Shown here in pieces: positions 49,103 to 60,014 of a stretch of DNA of 64,000 nt. Position numbers and translations under genes: made by a program. The notes under the pieces are model-generated. The model did not search any database and was not told the origin of the DNA. It was given only the letters and a program-made list of their open reading frames with translations. This DNA is from Pycnopodia helianthoides (Eukaryota > Echinodermata > Asteroidea > Forcipulatida > Asteriidae), in NCBI GenBank assembly GCA_032158295.1, contig CM063243.1, forward strand, positions 9,698,302-9,762,301, read 5' to 3'. Position 1 is the first letter of the stretch. The number at the start of each line of letters is the position of its first letter.

Positions 49103-49530
49103 CCGCATGTACACTCAATCCAGAAAGGTGGATTGAGATCAAGCATTTAAATCACGACCACAGAATCGAGATCTAGTGTCGTGTTTACACCAGTGGCCTG
49201 ATCCAGCTCTGATCCCACTTTTGATCACAGCGGCCACACAAAAATACAAGCAAAAAAGCCCGCCATTCCTTGCAAAACCGGAAATGACCGCATTGAATTG
49301 CGGTGTCTGATCCACCTTTAGCGTTTACACTCGTTTCTGGAATCCACTTTGCCGGATCTGATCCACCAATAGCAGGGTTCAATCAACCCTCCTCAAAAGG
49401 TGGACTAAAATTGCAGGATCTAGAACGGGTCTGATCCTGCCTTTTTAGCGTTTACAATAGCTGTTAATCCACATTGCTGGATCAAATCTGGGTCTGATCC
49501 ACCTTTCTGGATTTAGTGTAAATGGGATCA
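49103..49530. mobile_element. GATCCACCT-rich MITE, copy 2
   Basis: Left TACACTCAATCCAGAAAGGT and right CACCTTTCTGGATTTAGTGT form terminal inverted repeats, better preserved than in 23055-23450. Confidence 0.85.
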
Positions 49531-49839
49531 GAGACCTTTCATATTGAGAAAAAACCTTTATCATTTTTAGCCATGAGAAGGAGTGGGTTAACTGTATGGT
49601 GAAAAAAAAAAAAAAGGACAGGAATGAATTGACTACTCCAAAGGGACAATGATGTATCATCCCTAAATACATGTAGGACAACATCGCAACACGCACTAAG
49701 TGGGATTTGATTGCATCTCGTCATCTAAGTGACAGGAGATTACATCAGCATTGGCAGACGTGACAAGTCAAATGCACGTTCTGCAATCGGTACCGCTGTC
49801 GGGTAAGTTTGAGATGATCCACTGTTTAAGTTGAACCAT

Positions 49840-50128
49840 GGGCCCGAGTTCTTATAGCGCTGCTTTTATAGCGGTAAGCAAATTTTCCGTGCTTACTGTA
49901 GCCGACAAATTGGCTTTTTAAAGCGTAAGCGTGTTTCACAGGCTGGCAAGACAATTTGATGGCCGGCTTGCGCGTTCAACGTGAATTTGCATTAGGTCGT
50001 TCATTTTCATACGGTAAGCACCGGGAGGTTAGCATACCTTTTCGTTCGCTTACGGTTAGCAGCCCTCTGAAATGGAAACTCGCACAGTCAGCACAAAATC
50101 GGCCGTTAAGCAGCTCTTAATTGGGCCC
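49840..50128. mobile_element. GGGCCC-ended, GCTTAC-rich MITE
   Basis: Left GGGCCCGAGTTCTTATAGCG, right GCAGCTCTTAATTGGGCCC. Internal CGCTTACGGTTAGCAG motifs. Inverted relative of 6820-7083. Confidence 0.75.
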
Positions 50129-50372
50129 AGGAGAGTGCCGAGTCAGTTCATGTGATTCAGTTGTGACCCCATTCTATGGATGCGCATGGCCATTTCATTA
50201 TGCCACGTTTTTTTGTTATGGCATAATTATGTAACGCGACAGGCATGTACTGAAAGATTAGCCATTCAGGTTCTACATCATGAAGATCAACCAGTAGAAC
50301 AAAATGTTGAAAATGCTGGATGCACGCCCGCCATTTTGTCCTACATTGATATCAGCTTGCCATAATGCGTGT

Positions 50373-50774
50373 CAGGGCTCGAATTTGACACTGGACCGCA
50401 GGCCCAAGGCCAGTGATTTTAGTACTGGGCCAGTAAACTCATGACCGGACAAGTCCGGCGGTCATGTGTTTTCAATTCAATAACAATTTATGTAACTCCC
50501 TCTATAATATCTTGGGAACAGAAACAAATTATGTTCAAATGTTGACTTTGAGTAATGATTAGAAATATAGTAAGGCCTAATACCCTAAAAGACAAATAGG
50601 TAAATCTTCTCTTATATGTCTTAGTGCTTGTTCAATTAAATGCAAGTTAAACTGTGCAAGGAAGTCTTTTCTCGGTTAGAATCTGGTCTTGTAAAATTAT
50701 TTCTGGTCCAGTAAACATTTTGAGATACAAGTCCTGTGGTCTTGTGGATTTCCCCCCCAAATTCGAGCCCTGCG
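50373..50774. mobile_element. CAGGGCTCGAATTT-ended MITE
   Basis: Perfect terminal repeats CAGGGCTCGAATTT and AAATTCGAGCCCTG. CGTGT occurs on both flanks, possibly a decayed duplication. Interior ACTGGGCCAGTAAACTC motifs recur in diverged form at 52079-52561 and about 11320-11600. Confidence 0.75.
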
Positions 50775-51159
50775 TGTGATATCTGTACATGGCGCATCCA
50801 CACAGCAGGACACAGCGTGTGGTTGAGCTCAGCGTTCTCAGTGTTTAGTCATGACGATCACACCATGCACCACATACCAAATGACCTACATGTGCCTATT
50901 CATGGGAAATATCAGCCCTTATAATAAAAAAATTAAAAAAAAAAAAAAAAAACGTTACACAAGATACTAGTTCATAAAAAAAAACAACGCAAGATATTTC
51001 TGGAAACACTTAGAAAGAACAAATCTGATAAATAAAAAAAACTGACCTAAAAAAAAATATAACAGAATCCAATGAAAAATCTGAACAAATCTAAAGGTAA
51101 GTTTTTAATCGCAATGTACATTGTAGAAGTACCTCAAGAAAAATGACCTAGATGCTTAC

Positions 51160-51255
51160 CAAATCAATAGGCAGCCTTTCATTTCCTCTTCCTTTTATTT
51201 TTAAAGCATTTTTCACAGGTCGGTTGTATGGCGCTAACTGATAACTAGTGTGGGA
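51160..51255 (-). CDS. PALS1: Probable exon: lead-in and first strand of the PDZ domain
   Basis: This 96-nt exon is phase 0 at both ends. The acceptor is GGTGCAATTTGATTCCAG and the donor is TTG followed by GTAAGCAT. It encodes SHTSYQLAPYNRPVKNALKI, then KGRGNERLPIDL. NALKIKGRGNERLPID would supply strand betaA and the carboxylate-binding loop missing from the downstream PDZ exons. An in-frame stop 9-11 bases before the acceptor limits it upstream. The frame, length and both splice sites are good and the protein is sensible, but identification rests on completing the domain rather than on a recognised family match. The upstream partner exon is not certain. Confidence 0.75.
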
Positions 51256-52078
51256 CTGGAATCAAATTGCACCGTCCCAAAACCCACGATGCATCATCCC
51301 TCGGAGAACACACTTTGCCCAAACTCCTCAATCATACACCACCACGGCAACCTGCCATTTCCTGATGTCACGTCAAACTGGGCTACCCAGGAACACGACA
51401 GCAATAAATCCGCCGCACAACAACTACACCCGGTTTACCATCCCCCCCCCCCCCCCCCCGCATAGAAAATATTTTTTCTAAAAAATGGTAATTAAAGAGT
51501 ATAGCCGTGCCCTTCATCCTCGACAAACACCCCCCTGATAAATTAATTCGACATTTCCAGTCACTAGTAGTTCCGTGCCCCCTTGATTCCCAAACCCCAC
51601 CCCCTCCTTTTCCATCCCTCGCCCTGTGACAACCAGTCAATGTCAGAAACTCCATTCAAATGATCATTGAAGACGAAGGAAAAAAATTCCAAAGATGTTT
51701 CCTGATGATGAGAACACCTGAGGTCATACACAATGTCCGTTGAGCGGAGTGAATGCACCCCTCCTATCTAGCTGGCCTGTCCGAGATTCCAGATTAAGGG
51801 AGCAGGTGGTAGCCTCCCTTATCTTCAAGCCAGAATTTGTCGCATGACATTTACTTGTTTGTAAGGAAACGTGAAAGGTAAAAATAACAAGGAATCTTTT
51901 CTTCCTAATCCCACACGGATTATAATACAAATGTCAAAGCGATTTCGTTTAGAAGCTAACAAGGTTCATCAGATAATTTCATTTTCAAAATTTGTACTTT
52001 CTGTAGTCATGTTCATGATTATTGATTTTGGTTTGTTTTATTGTTGGTATAAAAAATAAAAAAATTTGGTTTATGAAC

Positions 52079-52561
52079 AGGGCTTGGGTTAAGAAGAAAG
52101 ATCAGTGAGACCTCAGGGCCTGAAGCTCAACATTTTTAGTGGACCAGGATTTTTTTTTTTACAAGACCAGAATCAAAACTATTGTTGTGTCAATGCTAAA
52201 AATGTTGCATCACCTAAAACAGCGAGTCTGACAATGTCAAAACATTGTATCTCGCTTACAATAAACCCGGATGTACACACAAAACCAATAGGCGCCGATA
52301 TACAATGCTTTTTCAAAGAGCATTTTTATTTTAAAAAGCACTATGAAAAGATTTATCTTATTTGTCTAAAAAAAATACAAGATCAAAAGATATTTATCAG
52401 AGTCAGTGTTTCAACATCTTCCTTTTGTTATTACTCAATTGTGTTATTACTTGATTGAAAAACACAAGACTGCCAGATCTGTCCCATCGTCCTGAGTTTA
52501 CTGGCCTGACACCCAAATCACCGGCCTCTGGTCTGCAGCCCAGTGAAAACTGTGAGCCCTG
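52079..52561. mobile_element. CAGGGCT-ended element, relative of 50373-50774
   Basis: Starts CAGGGCTTGGGTTAAG and ends ACTGTGAGCCCTG. It contains CCAGGATTTTTTTTTTTAC and CTGGCCTGACACC. No transposase; the ORF across it has no recognised domain. Confidence 0.55.
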
Positions 52562-52631
52562 ATAAACAAAACAATTAAAACCAGTCTTTGTCCAGGAGCT
52601 AGAGCACCATCCTCAAAACAAAAAACAACCA

Positions 52632-52882
52632 GGGCCCAATTTCATGGCTCTGCTTACCGTAAGCAAAGAATCGGCGCTTGCGGAAGCAGGGAATTCCGCG
52701 CTTACGTCGAGCGTATTTCACGGGTTAGCGGGGAATTTCGGCTTGTGCGCGTGCGTACTCCACGTTACTAGGCATTCTTCGCTTACACAGCTAGCGCAGA
52801 AATTCGGCGCTTGAAGAGTAAGCGGAGAATGGTCACCGCAAGCGCAGAATTCGGCAGTAAGCAGAGCCATGAAATTGGGCCC
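52632..52882. mobile_element. GGGCCC-ended MITE, GCGCAGAATTC family
   Basis: Terminal repeats GGGCCCAATTTCATGGCTCT and complement are near perfect. The interior repeats AAGCGCAGAATTCGGC-type units. Relative at 62287-62506. Confidence 0.85.
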
Positions 52883-53651
52883 AGCTCTTTAATCTCCCAG
52901 CCCAGAGCTGTGTATTGAGACAGTTGCGACAACTTGCGATTAGAAGCCATTTTTCGGTCAAAAAAACCTATGTGTGAACGCAGGGTACCAGACTAGACTT
53001 TAGGTTGTACTACATTTAGACCGAAAATGGCGTCCAGCAACCACACGGCCAAAGAAAACCGGTCCCTCCGTGTCACAACTCTCTCAACACACAACTCTGT
53101 CCCAGCCATCGACTCTTCCAAAATGAGATCATTATTACAATGTACTTGGTAAGAACACAAAAAGTGCTTACAAGTACATGTAGCCATTCAGAACACAAAT
53201 GTCTGGTTCCCAAATTACATGCAAATCAAAACCACACAGAAGAGAGCTTGCCCCTAGCCTGGCATACATTGTCTAATAAAAACTGCTGTGGGTAGTAAAC
53301 GCCACTTCTTAACTTGCCCCGCGGGCTACAAAAAACTGTGCAGCCTACTTGTTTATAATTGCTTATATTTCTTCTTTTTTCAGATGTGAATAATAAACAT
53401 TAAAAAATGTGTTTTATGAATGTAATTTCATTTGACAAATAAACTGGCTCACAACCATTAACACATCAGAAAGACACATTTATGACAATACACGTTTAAA
53501 ATCTGGGCTGCTAAAACTTCCTGGGGGCAAGTGAAAGGCACTTGACAAAAAGCTTAAGTGCAAGGGCTGCACAGACCAATCAATTACACTGATTAGCTTA
53601 GGCAAATTTCCTGATCATACATGTTGACACACAAACTGCAACCATCGACCC

Positions 53652-54060
53652 TTTAAAGGTGTTGGATATATATCCAGGATTGGTACTAAGGATAAAAAAT
53701 ATCATTGTTTAATTTCAGTCTGAAAGCTTACTGATTGTGAAGTTCATACTGGGACCATTTTTTTTCTGTGAAACATTTCCCTCTGAAATGAAGTCACATT
53801 CAAGAAAACTGTCTGAAAACCTTATTTTTTATAAAAACAACGGCTGATTTCGGTTGTTACGACAACAATTAAGGACAATGTGCTTTTATGCTGAAAATTG
53901 TGCATGTTTTTACCCCCACTATTTTCTCCTGACTTGCACAACAGATTCAGCCAAAATTTTCACAGGTTTGTTATTTCATGTATAAGTGGTTGATCACGCA
54001 AAACATGAACGCTGTCTGCGACTATTTCGTCAGCTCTACCAATCAAGTAGAATCCCTTTA
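53652..54060. mobile_element. TTAA-type MITE abutting the next one
   Basis: Starts CCTTTAAAGGTGTTGGAT and ends AGAATCCCTTTAAAGG. Its right TTTAAA is also the left end of 54057-54502. It contains the shared core in inverted form (TTTTCACAGGTTTGTTATTT). Confidence 0.7.
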
Positions 54061-54502
54061 AAGGCCCTGTACACTATTGGTAAGATCGAAAAACACAATG
54101 TTCACAGATTCACACATAACTTACATGATTTAAAGTAATTAATGGTAGAAAGGGTTCCTTAAAATATTTCTGCCTACCTGGTAAGATCGAAAAACACAAT
54201 GTTCACAGATTCACACATAACTTACATGATTTAAAGTAATTAATGGTAGAAAGGGTTCCTTAAAATATTTCTGCCTAAAATGCTATCGTTTCTGAGAAAC
54301 GAGTAAAATAATAGTAATTATCGCGTGCGATAATTTGAAAAAACAGAAAACACATAAGATCTCTTTTCACTATTTTCTCGTGACCTCGATGACCAAATGA
54401 GCTCAAACTTTCACAAGTTTGTTTGTTCATGCATATGTTTAATCACACAAAATGTGGACACTGATTTTGAGCTGTTACCAAAAGTGTAGAATACCTTTAA
54501 CC
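54057..54502. mobile_element. TTAA-type MITE, CCCTGTACACTATTGG family, copy 2, internally duplicated
   Basis: Same ends as 46056-46390. A segment of about 100 bp (TGGTAAGATCGAAAAACACA through AAATATTTCTGCCTA) is present twice in tandem. Confidence 0.85.
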
Positions 54503-54702
54503 ATTCTTTAAAAAAACAAAACCTTGCAGCTGTCCTCTTGTAGATGCTTACAAACCGGGGCTTCCCATTTCCGCAAAAACAAAAGGTGACAGACATTTGC
54601 GGCACTTTATAATCATTCAAGTTTAATGAGAATAAAAAAAACTTCACAGAAACAGCCCACACAATGGAGGTGCTGCTTGATGCGCTGTGAGAAACCTCAA
54701 AC

Positions 54703-54753
54703 CTGCATCTGTAGGTTCTTCTTAAAAATAGAGGAACTTAAAACATTGGACAT
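54703..54753 (-). CDS. Candidate first coding exon A
   Basis: From an ATG at 54753 the frame reads 17 codons (MSNVLSSSIFKKNLQMQ). It ends in phase 0 at CAG followed by GTTTGAG, compatible with the phase-0 start of 51160-51255. The donor has only +5 G in its favour. No upstream stop separates the ATG from a longer open frame. It competes with the candidate at 56089-56155. Confidence 0.25.
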
Positions 54754-55254
54754 AAATCTGTGAACTACTACAATTGACTTGAATGGTTTAAAGGTCAAAT
54801 CATAGGGGATAGAAACCATTGAAATAGTTAGTTTCGATCTGGAAGCTCACAGACTAAAAATGTGTATTTCTATATATATATATATGTGTAATGTCTCAGA
54901 TTAAGCTACGATTAGATGATACAATTGGTGTCAGTTAGCCATTGTTTGGCCAGATTGTCTAGCTCTTTCAGGAACTGCTCGCCAGGGCAATTGTGGTAAA
55001 TACAGTCACTGGTGATGTGAGCAGCTTGTATTTCTATAATATATAACTATGAGAGTTTTTTCTGATGGTCACCAATCACAAGGCCATGAATACCAAGGTG
55101 GGGGAGGGGTGGGGGCTACTTGAAAGCGGAAAAAAAGTACACGTACAAAAGCATAACCAGAGAAAATCACAACGGAGACGCATGTAGACCTTCACAGTAT
55201 GTTTGCAGTGCACCAGATTATAGGCAGTATGGAGGCAGGGAAGAGGGAAGATCG

Positions 55255-55460
55255 TTATCTATGGACCCAATTCACGCAACGTCATCATCATCACAATAAA
55301 CTCGGTTGGGCCATTTTGGGAGTCAATGTCCCTGGCGATGCTGGGCTTACACTGCCGACTTCCATGGTGGTGAGCGTGGCACATGTCACCGCGTTGTCAC
55401 GTGAACGCAAGGGGCCACTAAAGCGGTCATGCGCAGAGTCCAGGACAAAACATACGCTTT
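55255..55460. repeat. Dispersed GGGAGTCAATGTC repeat copy
   Basis: CATCATCATCACAATAAACT and TTTTGGGAGTCAATGTC as in 46811-47010, then a diverged right half. Confidence 0.5.
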
Positions 55461-56088
55461 TTTTTTTCCGTTTCATTCAAACACGACCGCTGTTTTTTTG
55501 ATGAAACGTTTCACTGGTTAAAAGTGGATGGTGTGTTTACTAAAAACTGGAAGATGGAAATGAACTGACTACCCCCCACTCATTGGTGGAGTTGTTTGGT
55601 GCAATACCTTAAATGAAAGCTTGTAATTTGTTTTTAACTCTATGAAAATGGCCATTAAAAATTTAACTCTGAATTTTCGGGTCAAAATCGGCCAAAAATC
55701 AGACCTAGTATCTGTGAAAGATATTTGAAATATAAACTGAGAGCAAACAGGATCCCTCAACATCTCCTCCACTCAATTTTATGGAAATTCATTCAAGCGA
55801 TTATTTTGGGCTTGTGGCAAAATGTCAAACACGGATGCCAATCAAGCTCAACATCCACACGGGACCGGGCTCCATTTCCATGGCAACAACTTAATTTCAA
55901 AGTTATTAAGACTGTCCGCCGCGCTGTGCAAGTCACTTTTTAATTGGCCGATGACAAATCATGCATTGGTTGTTTTTTTTTATGTAAAACAAATAATAAA
56001 TGAATAAAATAAATTGTCAAGGGCCATTGTGATATTAATGTAATGGTTATTTTGATGTTTATTTTCACTTACTTAAAATTCCAATTAC

Positions 56089-56155
56089 CTTCAGGTAGCT
56101 TTTCTCGATAGGCTCAGGTTGAATAAAACATATGCAGCAAAGATATTTCACCGTA
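56089..56155 (-). CDS. Candidate upstream exon B
   Basis: Sixty-seven nucleotides, phase 2 to phase 0, end at CTGAAG followed by GTAATTG. They encode TVKYLCCICFIQPEPIEKSY and LK, with a Cys-rich hydrophobic patch that could be membrane-associated. The acceptor (ATAAACTGCACAG) has a poor pyrimidine tract. Its phase fits both 51160-51255 downstream and the ATG at 62824-62831 upstream, so the chain is arithmetically possible but unproven. Confidence 0.22.
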
Positions 56156-56440
56156 CTGTGCAGTTTATAATGGCCTTGACTTTGGGTGAAGGGTAGGTAG
56201 TACAATCATTATGATTTCCCTAGTTTTCAATAAATAATAACAACAATAGTAAAGCATTCACAATGCCCTATCTATCTTGTGTACAAGACCCTATTTCAAG
56301 GCACAGCACAAAAAACACATAACAAGCACAAATATAGAAATATATAATACAAAGATACAAATCATAAAGTGAACAATTCAATTCACATTGAGGGACATGT
56401 ACAACATCACTAATTATATGCAGAGTTATACAAATGAGTC

Positions 56441-56834
56441 TTAAAGGCAGGGTATACTATTGTTAATTACTCCACAAGTTAATGACCATAAAAACTTACT
56501 TGGTAAAGAGCACTGGAGGGCTGTTGCTAGTCTAAAACACTGTTAGAAACGACCCCCTTTGAAGTAATGTAGGTTTACAGAAAGAGGTAATTTTTCACCT
56601 AAAAATTTGAATCTGCGAATGGCTTCAGGCATAAAGCCTTTCCTTTCTCAGACAACTGAAAGCACACAACTCTATGCAACAAGGATGTACTTTTCTTTCA
56701 TTATTTTCTTGTAACTTCAGTGACCAATTGAGCCCAAACTTTAACAGGTTTGTTATTTTATGCATCATGTTGGGATACACCAAGTGAGGATACTGGTCTT
56801 TGACAATTACCAAAAAGTATACCCTGCCTTTAAG
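56441..56834. mobile_element. TTAA-type MITE, GGCAGGGTATAC family
   Basis: Left CTTAAAGGCAGGGTATACTA, right AGTATACCCTGCCTTTAAG. Contains the shared core in inverted orientation. It lies directly at the end of the LINE fragment 56830-57135. Confidence 0.85.
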
Positions 56835-57135
56835 CAAGTTCTTTTGAATAGGTTAAAAGAACCGCAGCTTCTTCTAATGACGGGTAAAGTGTTCCAAAGT
56901 TAAGGTGCGCAGACGAAAAGATACAATCGCCATATGTTGATGATGTTCTTGGGAGAGTTAAGAGGGACTTAGTAGAAGAACGAAGAGTGCGCGAAGAAGA
57001 GGTGTAGGGTACAGGAAGATTTGCCATGTACGGTGGGGCTACACCAATCTGAGATTTACAAGTCATAAGTACAATTTTGTACTGATTCTCTGTTGGATGG
57101 GAAGCCAATAGAGTTTCTCTAATACAAGAATTCAA
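56830..57135 (-). pseudogene. Decayed LINE reverse-transcriptase C-terminus
   Basis: The reading frame contains QIGVAPPYMANLPVPYTSSS, then RTLRSSTKSLLTLPRTSSTYGD. This is the typical C-terminal region of CR1/L2-like LINE polyproteins (G-L-A-P-x-Y-L, PYxPSRxLRSS, TYGDRAFS). Only this 100-residue piece is open; catalytic RT motifs and the endonuclease are absent. A MITE abuts its 3' side. Confidence 0.75.
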
Positions 57136-57384
57136 TACAAGAAAGCTGATAAAATGTCCTCAACTAAGGTGGTCATGTTTTCAGGAAATCCCAAAGCACT
57201 ACACAATGCTCGTTATGGATAATTAGTTTTTTACACACGCTTATTCTGCCTCAGCGGATCCAAGTATGAATAGTTTGTGTTTCAGAGAGCAATATCCTCA
57301 CACACGATAGTCAGTTTCATCGAAACAATTCACAGGTATATTTTTGCTGGTATTTTTTGTTGTTATGCGCCATCGAACAGGCTG

Positions 57385-57442
57385 GTCCTGGAGAGAGCGC
57401 AATATAAAGGCAATAAATTAATATTATTATTGTTATTATTAT
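57385..57442 (+). mobile_element. LINE-like tail with ATT triplets
   Basis: GAGAGCGCAATATAAAGGCA followed by AATAAATTAATATTATTATT. Orientation is opposite to the LINE fragment at 56830-57135, so it belongs to another insertion. Confidence 0.5.
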
Positions 57443-58536
57443 CACAGGAAAAGTAGATACTGCTTCAAGTTTAAAAAATAAATCACAAATTTTCTACATG
57501 TCACAAATTATGTATCATATCTTGAACAACTTTCTGAAGTAAGTTTAGAGTCATGCACATTATTTAAAAATAACGAGACAAGTTTTGGCTTGGATTGGAT
57601 CCAAGGACGCCTGACAAACAACCAAAACAAAACGTCCCCTGCTTTTAAATCTGTCCTGAAAATAGATGCAAAGACTTTGGCGTTTACATTCATGTCTTTC
57701 CATTAGCCCAGCCTGTTGGGAATGTTATCAGTTTGACGGTGTTGACTGAAAGTAAACATGCCTAACGACAGAGCCCGATCCATGAAGCACCACCTCGCAG
57801 AGCACTGACTAATTACAGACGCGAGCACGTGCCCCAAAAGTCTGACACGCTCAACATCCCATTACAAAGTGGAACAAGTTTCCGCCATTTGGATTGTTGT
57901 GTTATAGTACAGAGTTGCACGAGTTCTACCCGCCACCCCACACGGTTTCTACATCCCAATTGTAAGAGTGACGTAATTCCGCTGTAAGCCACGCCCCCCT
58001 TCACACAAACTTGCCCCCACTGATTTACAAGAAGCCTGTGTAAGAGTCGCATTGAGCTAGTTTTTCTCTGATAACTTGTGCAAGAAAAGTTTAATGATTG
58101 GACTTGGCTTCTACACACAATCTTTGAAGACTGAAGTCTTCGCAGAATTAAAAGTTTCCGTCAGGAAATTCTTTTTGAAAGTTGAAGTGGGAGAATTTCA
58201 GTAAAATTACACACAAATGTACGCTAGCTTTGGAGCCGAAAGTGTCAATTTTTTGTCACCATTTATATCACTTTACACATGTTTAAAACATTCTCCACGC
58301 ATATTTCTATCATCATTTCTGGATTCATCCCAATTTTGTCCAGGCATTTTGGATGAAACCCTGAAGTAGAGTTGTTCAATTTCAATGTTGCAGCCAGCTG
58401 GTCAACAGAGTAAACACATCTGGAAAAGAAATGTGTGGGTTTTGACAGCACCAAGACGAACCATGATAACATTTCATGCCTTATTCATCAGAACACATGA
58501 TTTTCATTACGTTGGAGTTGAAACCACGCCCAAAGC

Positions 58537-58936
58537 TTAAAGAAACATTACAGAATTGGTTTTTGCTAACAAAACAGTTGCTGGCAGTGTAAACACTTTA
58601 TGTAATCCACAATATACATGTACATAAACTGACAAACCTGTAGAAGTTTGAGATCAATCGGCCATCTGGGTCACGAGAAAATAGTGAAAAACAGATTACA
58701 CATTTGCATGAAATCATATAGATTCAACACATGAATAAAACGCTCACTGAGCGATAAACTCCAATCGGAAAATTAGTTTATTCATTTCTCATCAAATATG
58801 GCATTTCAGACAGAAATATTTCAGGGGATGTTTTCTACTATCATCATCATTAGACAGTGTAAGTTTTATGTAAATCTGTGATCAAAAAGTATATTTTGCA
58901 AGTTTTTTTCTTACCAATTCTGTAATGTTCCTTTAA
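58537..58936. mobile_element. TTAA-type MITE, family 1, copy 4
   Basis: Same ends and interior as 7635-8018, with one substitution in the left terminus. Its right TTTAAA is shared with the next element. Confidence 0.85.
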
Positions 58937-59115
58937 AGGCAGTGGATACTTTTTTTGTAATTACTCGAGAAATACATTACCATCAAAACTCACTTGGTAA
59001 GGAGCAACTGAGAGCTGCTGATAGTATAAACATTGTGAGAAACGACTCCCTCTGAAGTACAGTAGTTTTAATTTTGAAGAGAACACTTTTGAAATTGATA
59101 AATTTTGCAGTTAGG
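58932..59115. mobile_element. Truncated TTAA-type MITE abutting copy 4
   Basis: Starts TTTAAAGGCAGTGGATACT and continues like 56441-56834 (TCACTTGGTAAGGAGCAACT, GAGAAACGACTCCCTCTGAA). It lacks a right end. Confidence 0.6.
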
Positions 59116-59907
59116 CGTGCGCGCCTAATACAAGACTGCTCATCTACGTACATCGGCATTAACACCCACAATCAATATTATATGCGACGGTTTATTTGGG
59201 ATTTGGATTCCTTGTGTGTTACTATACTGTTCAGATTAAACTTAGAGATTAAATCTGCTTTGAAAGATGGTGCAAGAATATATTTACTCTAAAATGGACA
59301 CGACGAACACGGGCGGGCGAACGTATGTTAAAAAATGCACTCTGATGCACACGGGTGGGTTACGCTCCTAGTCTCTTGCGCATAATTACAGATTGTGAGC
59401 TCACATTGACGGCATATTTGATTCGGTAACGCATAGGGGGAGAACAAATGCACTTATATATGCAAAAAGCCAGACAAAAGCTGTAACAAATTTCAAGCTT
59501 TTACGAAGGTTTGTACACAAACATGGACGCACCCACACGGCTCCAAAACGCAGGGCATGTTTAGCACTCTAGTCAGTATACATAATTCTATGCAGACAAC
59601 CAACCTGTCAAAATTTCCTCATGGTGGATGAAAATTATTTCTTCTTTCATTCTTTTTTGTTGTTGTTGTGGAAAATGAAAAAACAGTTTATGCTTTGAAG
59701 AGATTTTGTGATTTTGTTTGCTGCAAGCAAAATAATGGACCTGTGATTTTTTATTATTGTTATTTAATTATTATTATTTTTTGGTGGGGGCGCCCTCCTT
59801 TTTCATTGCCATTATTTCAAATGAGAGTATTTTCAGAAAAATCAGTACTGGTTAAACTTACTAATCCTATCAAATTTTAAGAAACAGCCAAGTTAGTCTA
59901 ATCGATA

Positions 59908-60014
59908 AAACAAGGAGGGTAGTGGTAGCACTTAAAGACTAACTAATTACATAAAAAACGCGTTTTTTTATGTAATTAGTTAGTCTTTAAGTGCTACCAC
60001 TACCCTCCTTGTTT
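59908..60014. repeat. Near-perfect 107-bp palindrome
   Basis: Arms of 53-54 bases meet at CGCG (59959-59962) with a single one-base A/T length difference. The left arm begins AAACAAGGAGGGTAGTGGTA and the right ends with its complement. Confidence 0.95.

Larger units (their letters stand above)
42548..51159 (-). other. 8.6-kb intron
   Basis: It contains a direct duplication (42878-43240), a MITE (43767-44105), a fold-back (44467-44997), a MITE (46056-46390), a CA microsatellite (46655-46695) and a repeat (46811-47010). A tRNA-derived SINE lies at 47725-47835, with further MITEs at 49103-49530, 49840-50128 and 50373-50774. An A-rich low-complexity patch spans 50928-51060, and a G run lies near 48508. 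Stretch 45000-46050 holds nothing recognisable. Confidence 0.55.
473..51255 (-). other. PALS1: PALS1/MPP5 (Stardust)-like gene, partial, N-terminal PDZ plus L27 portion
   Basis: Gene-level entry joining eight exons on the minus strand (51160-51255, 42475-42547, 37164-37273, 36131-36188, 15912-16813, 5277-5403, 4086-4294, 473-550). All have GT donors and AG acceptors, and the phases match at every junction without frameshift. The joined frame gives about 550 residues: a full PDZ domain, a 300-residue polar linker with a PALS1-like ECR1 motif, L27N and the start of L27C. In known PALS1 proteins ECR1 binds PAR6, L27N binds PATJ and L27C binds LIN7, in the apical Crumbs polarity complex at cell junctions. 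The remaining PDZ-SH3-GUK half lies off the left edge. The upstream PDZ is unexpected. The alternative is two genes, or alternative transcripts, that read in tandem on one strand; matched phases argue against that but only transcripts prove it. Confidence 0.8.
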
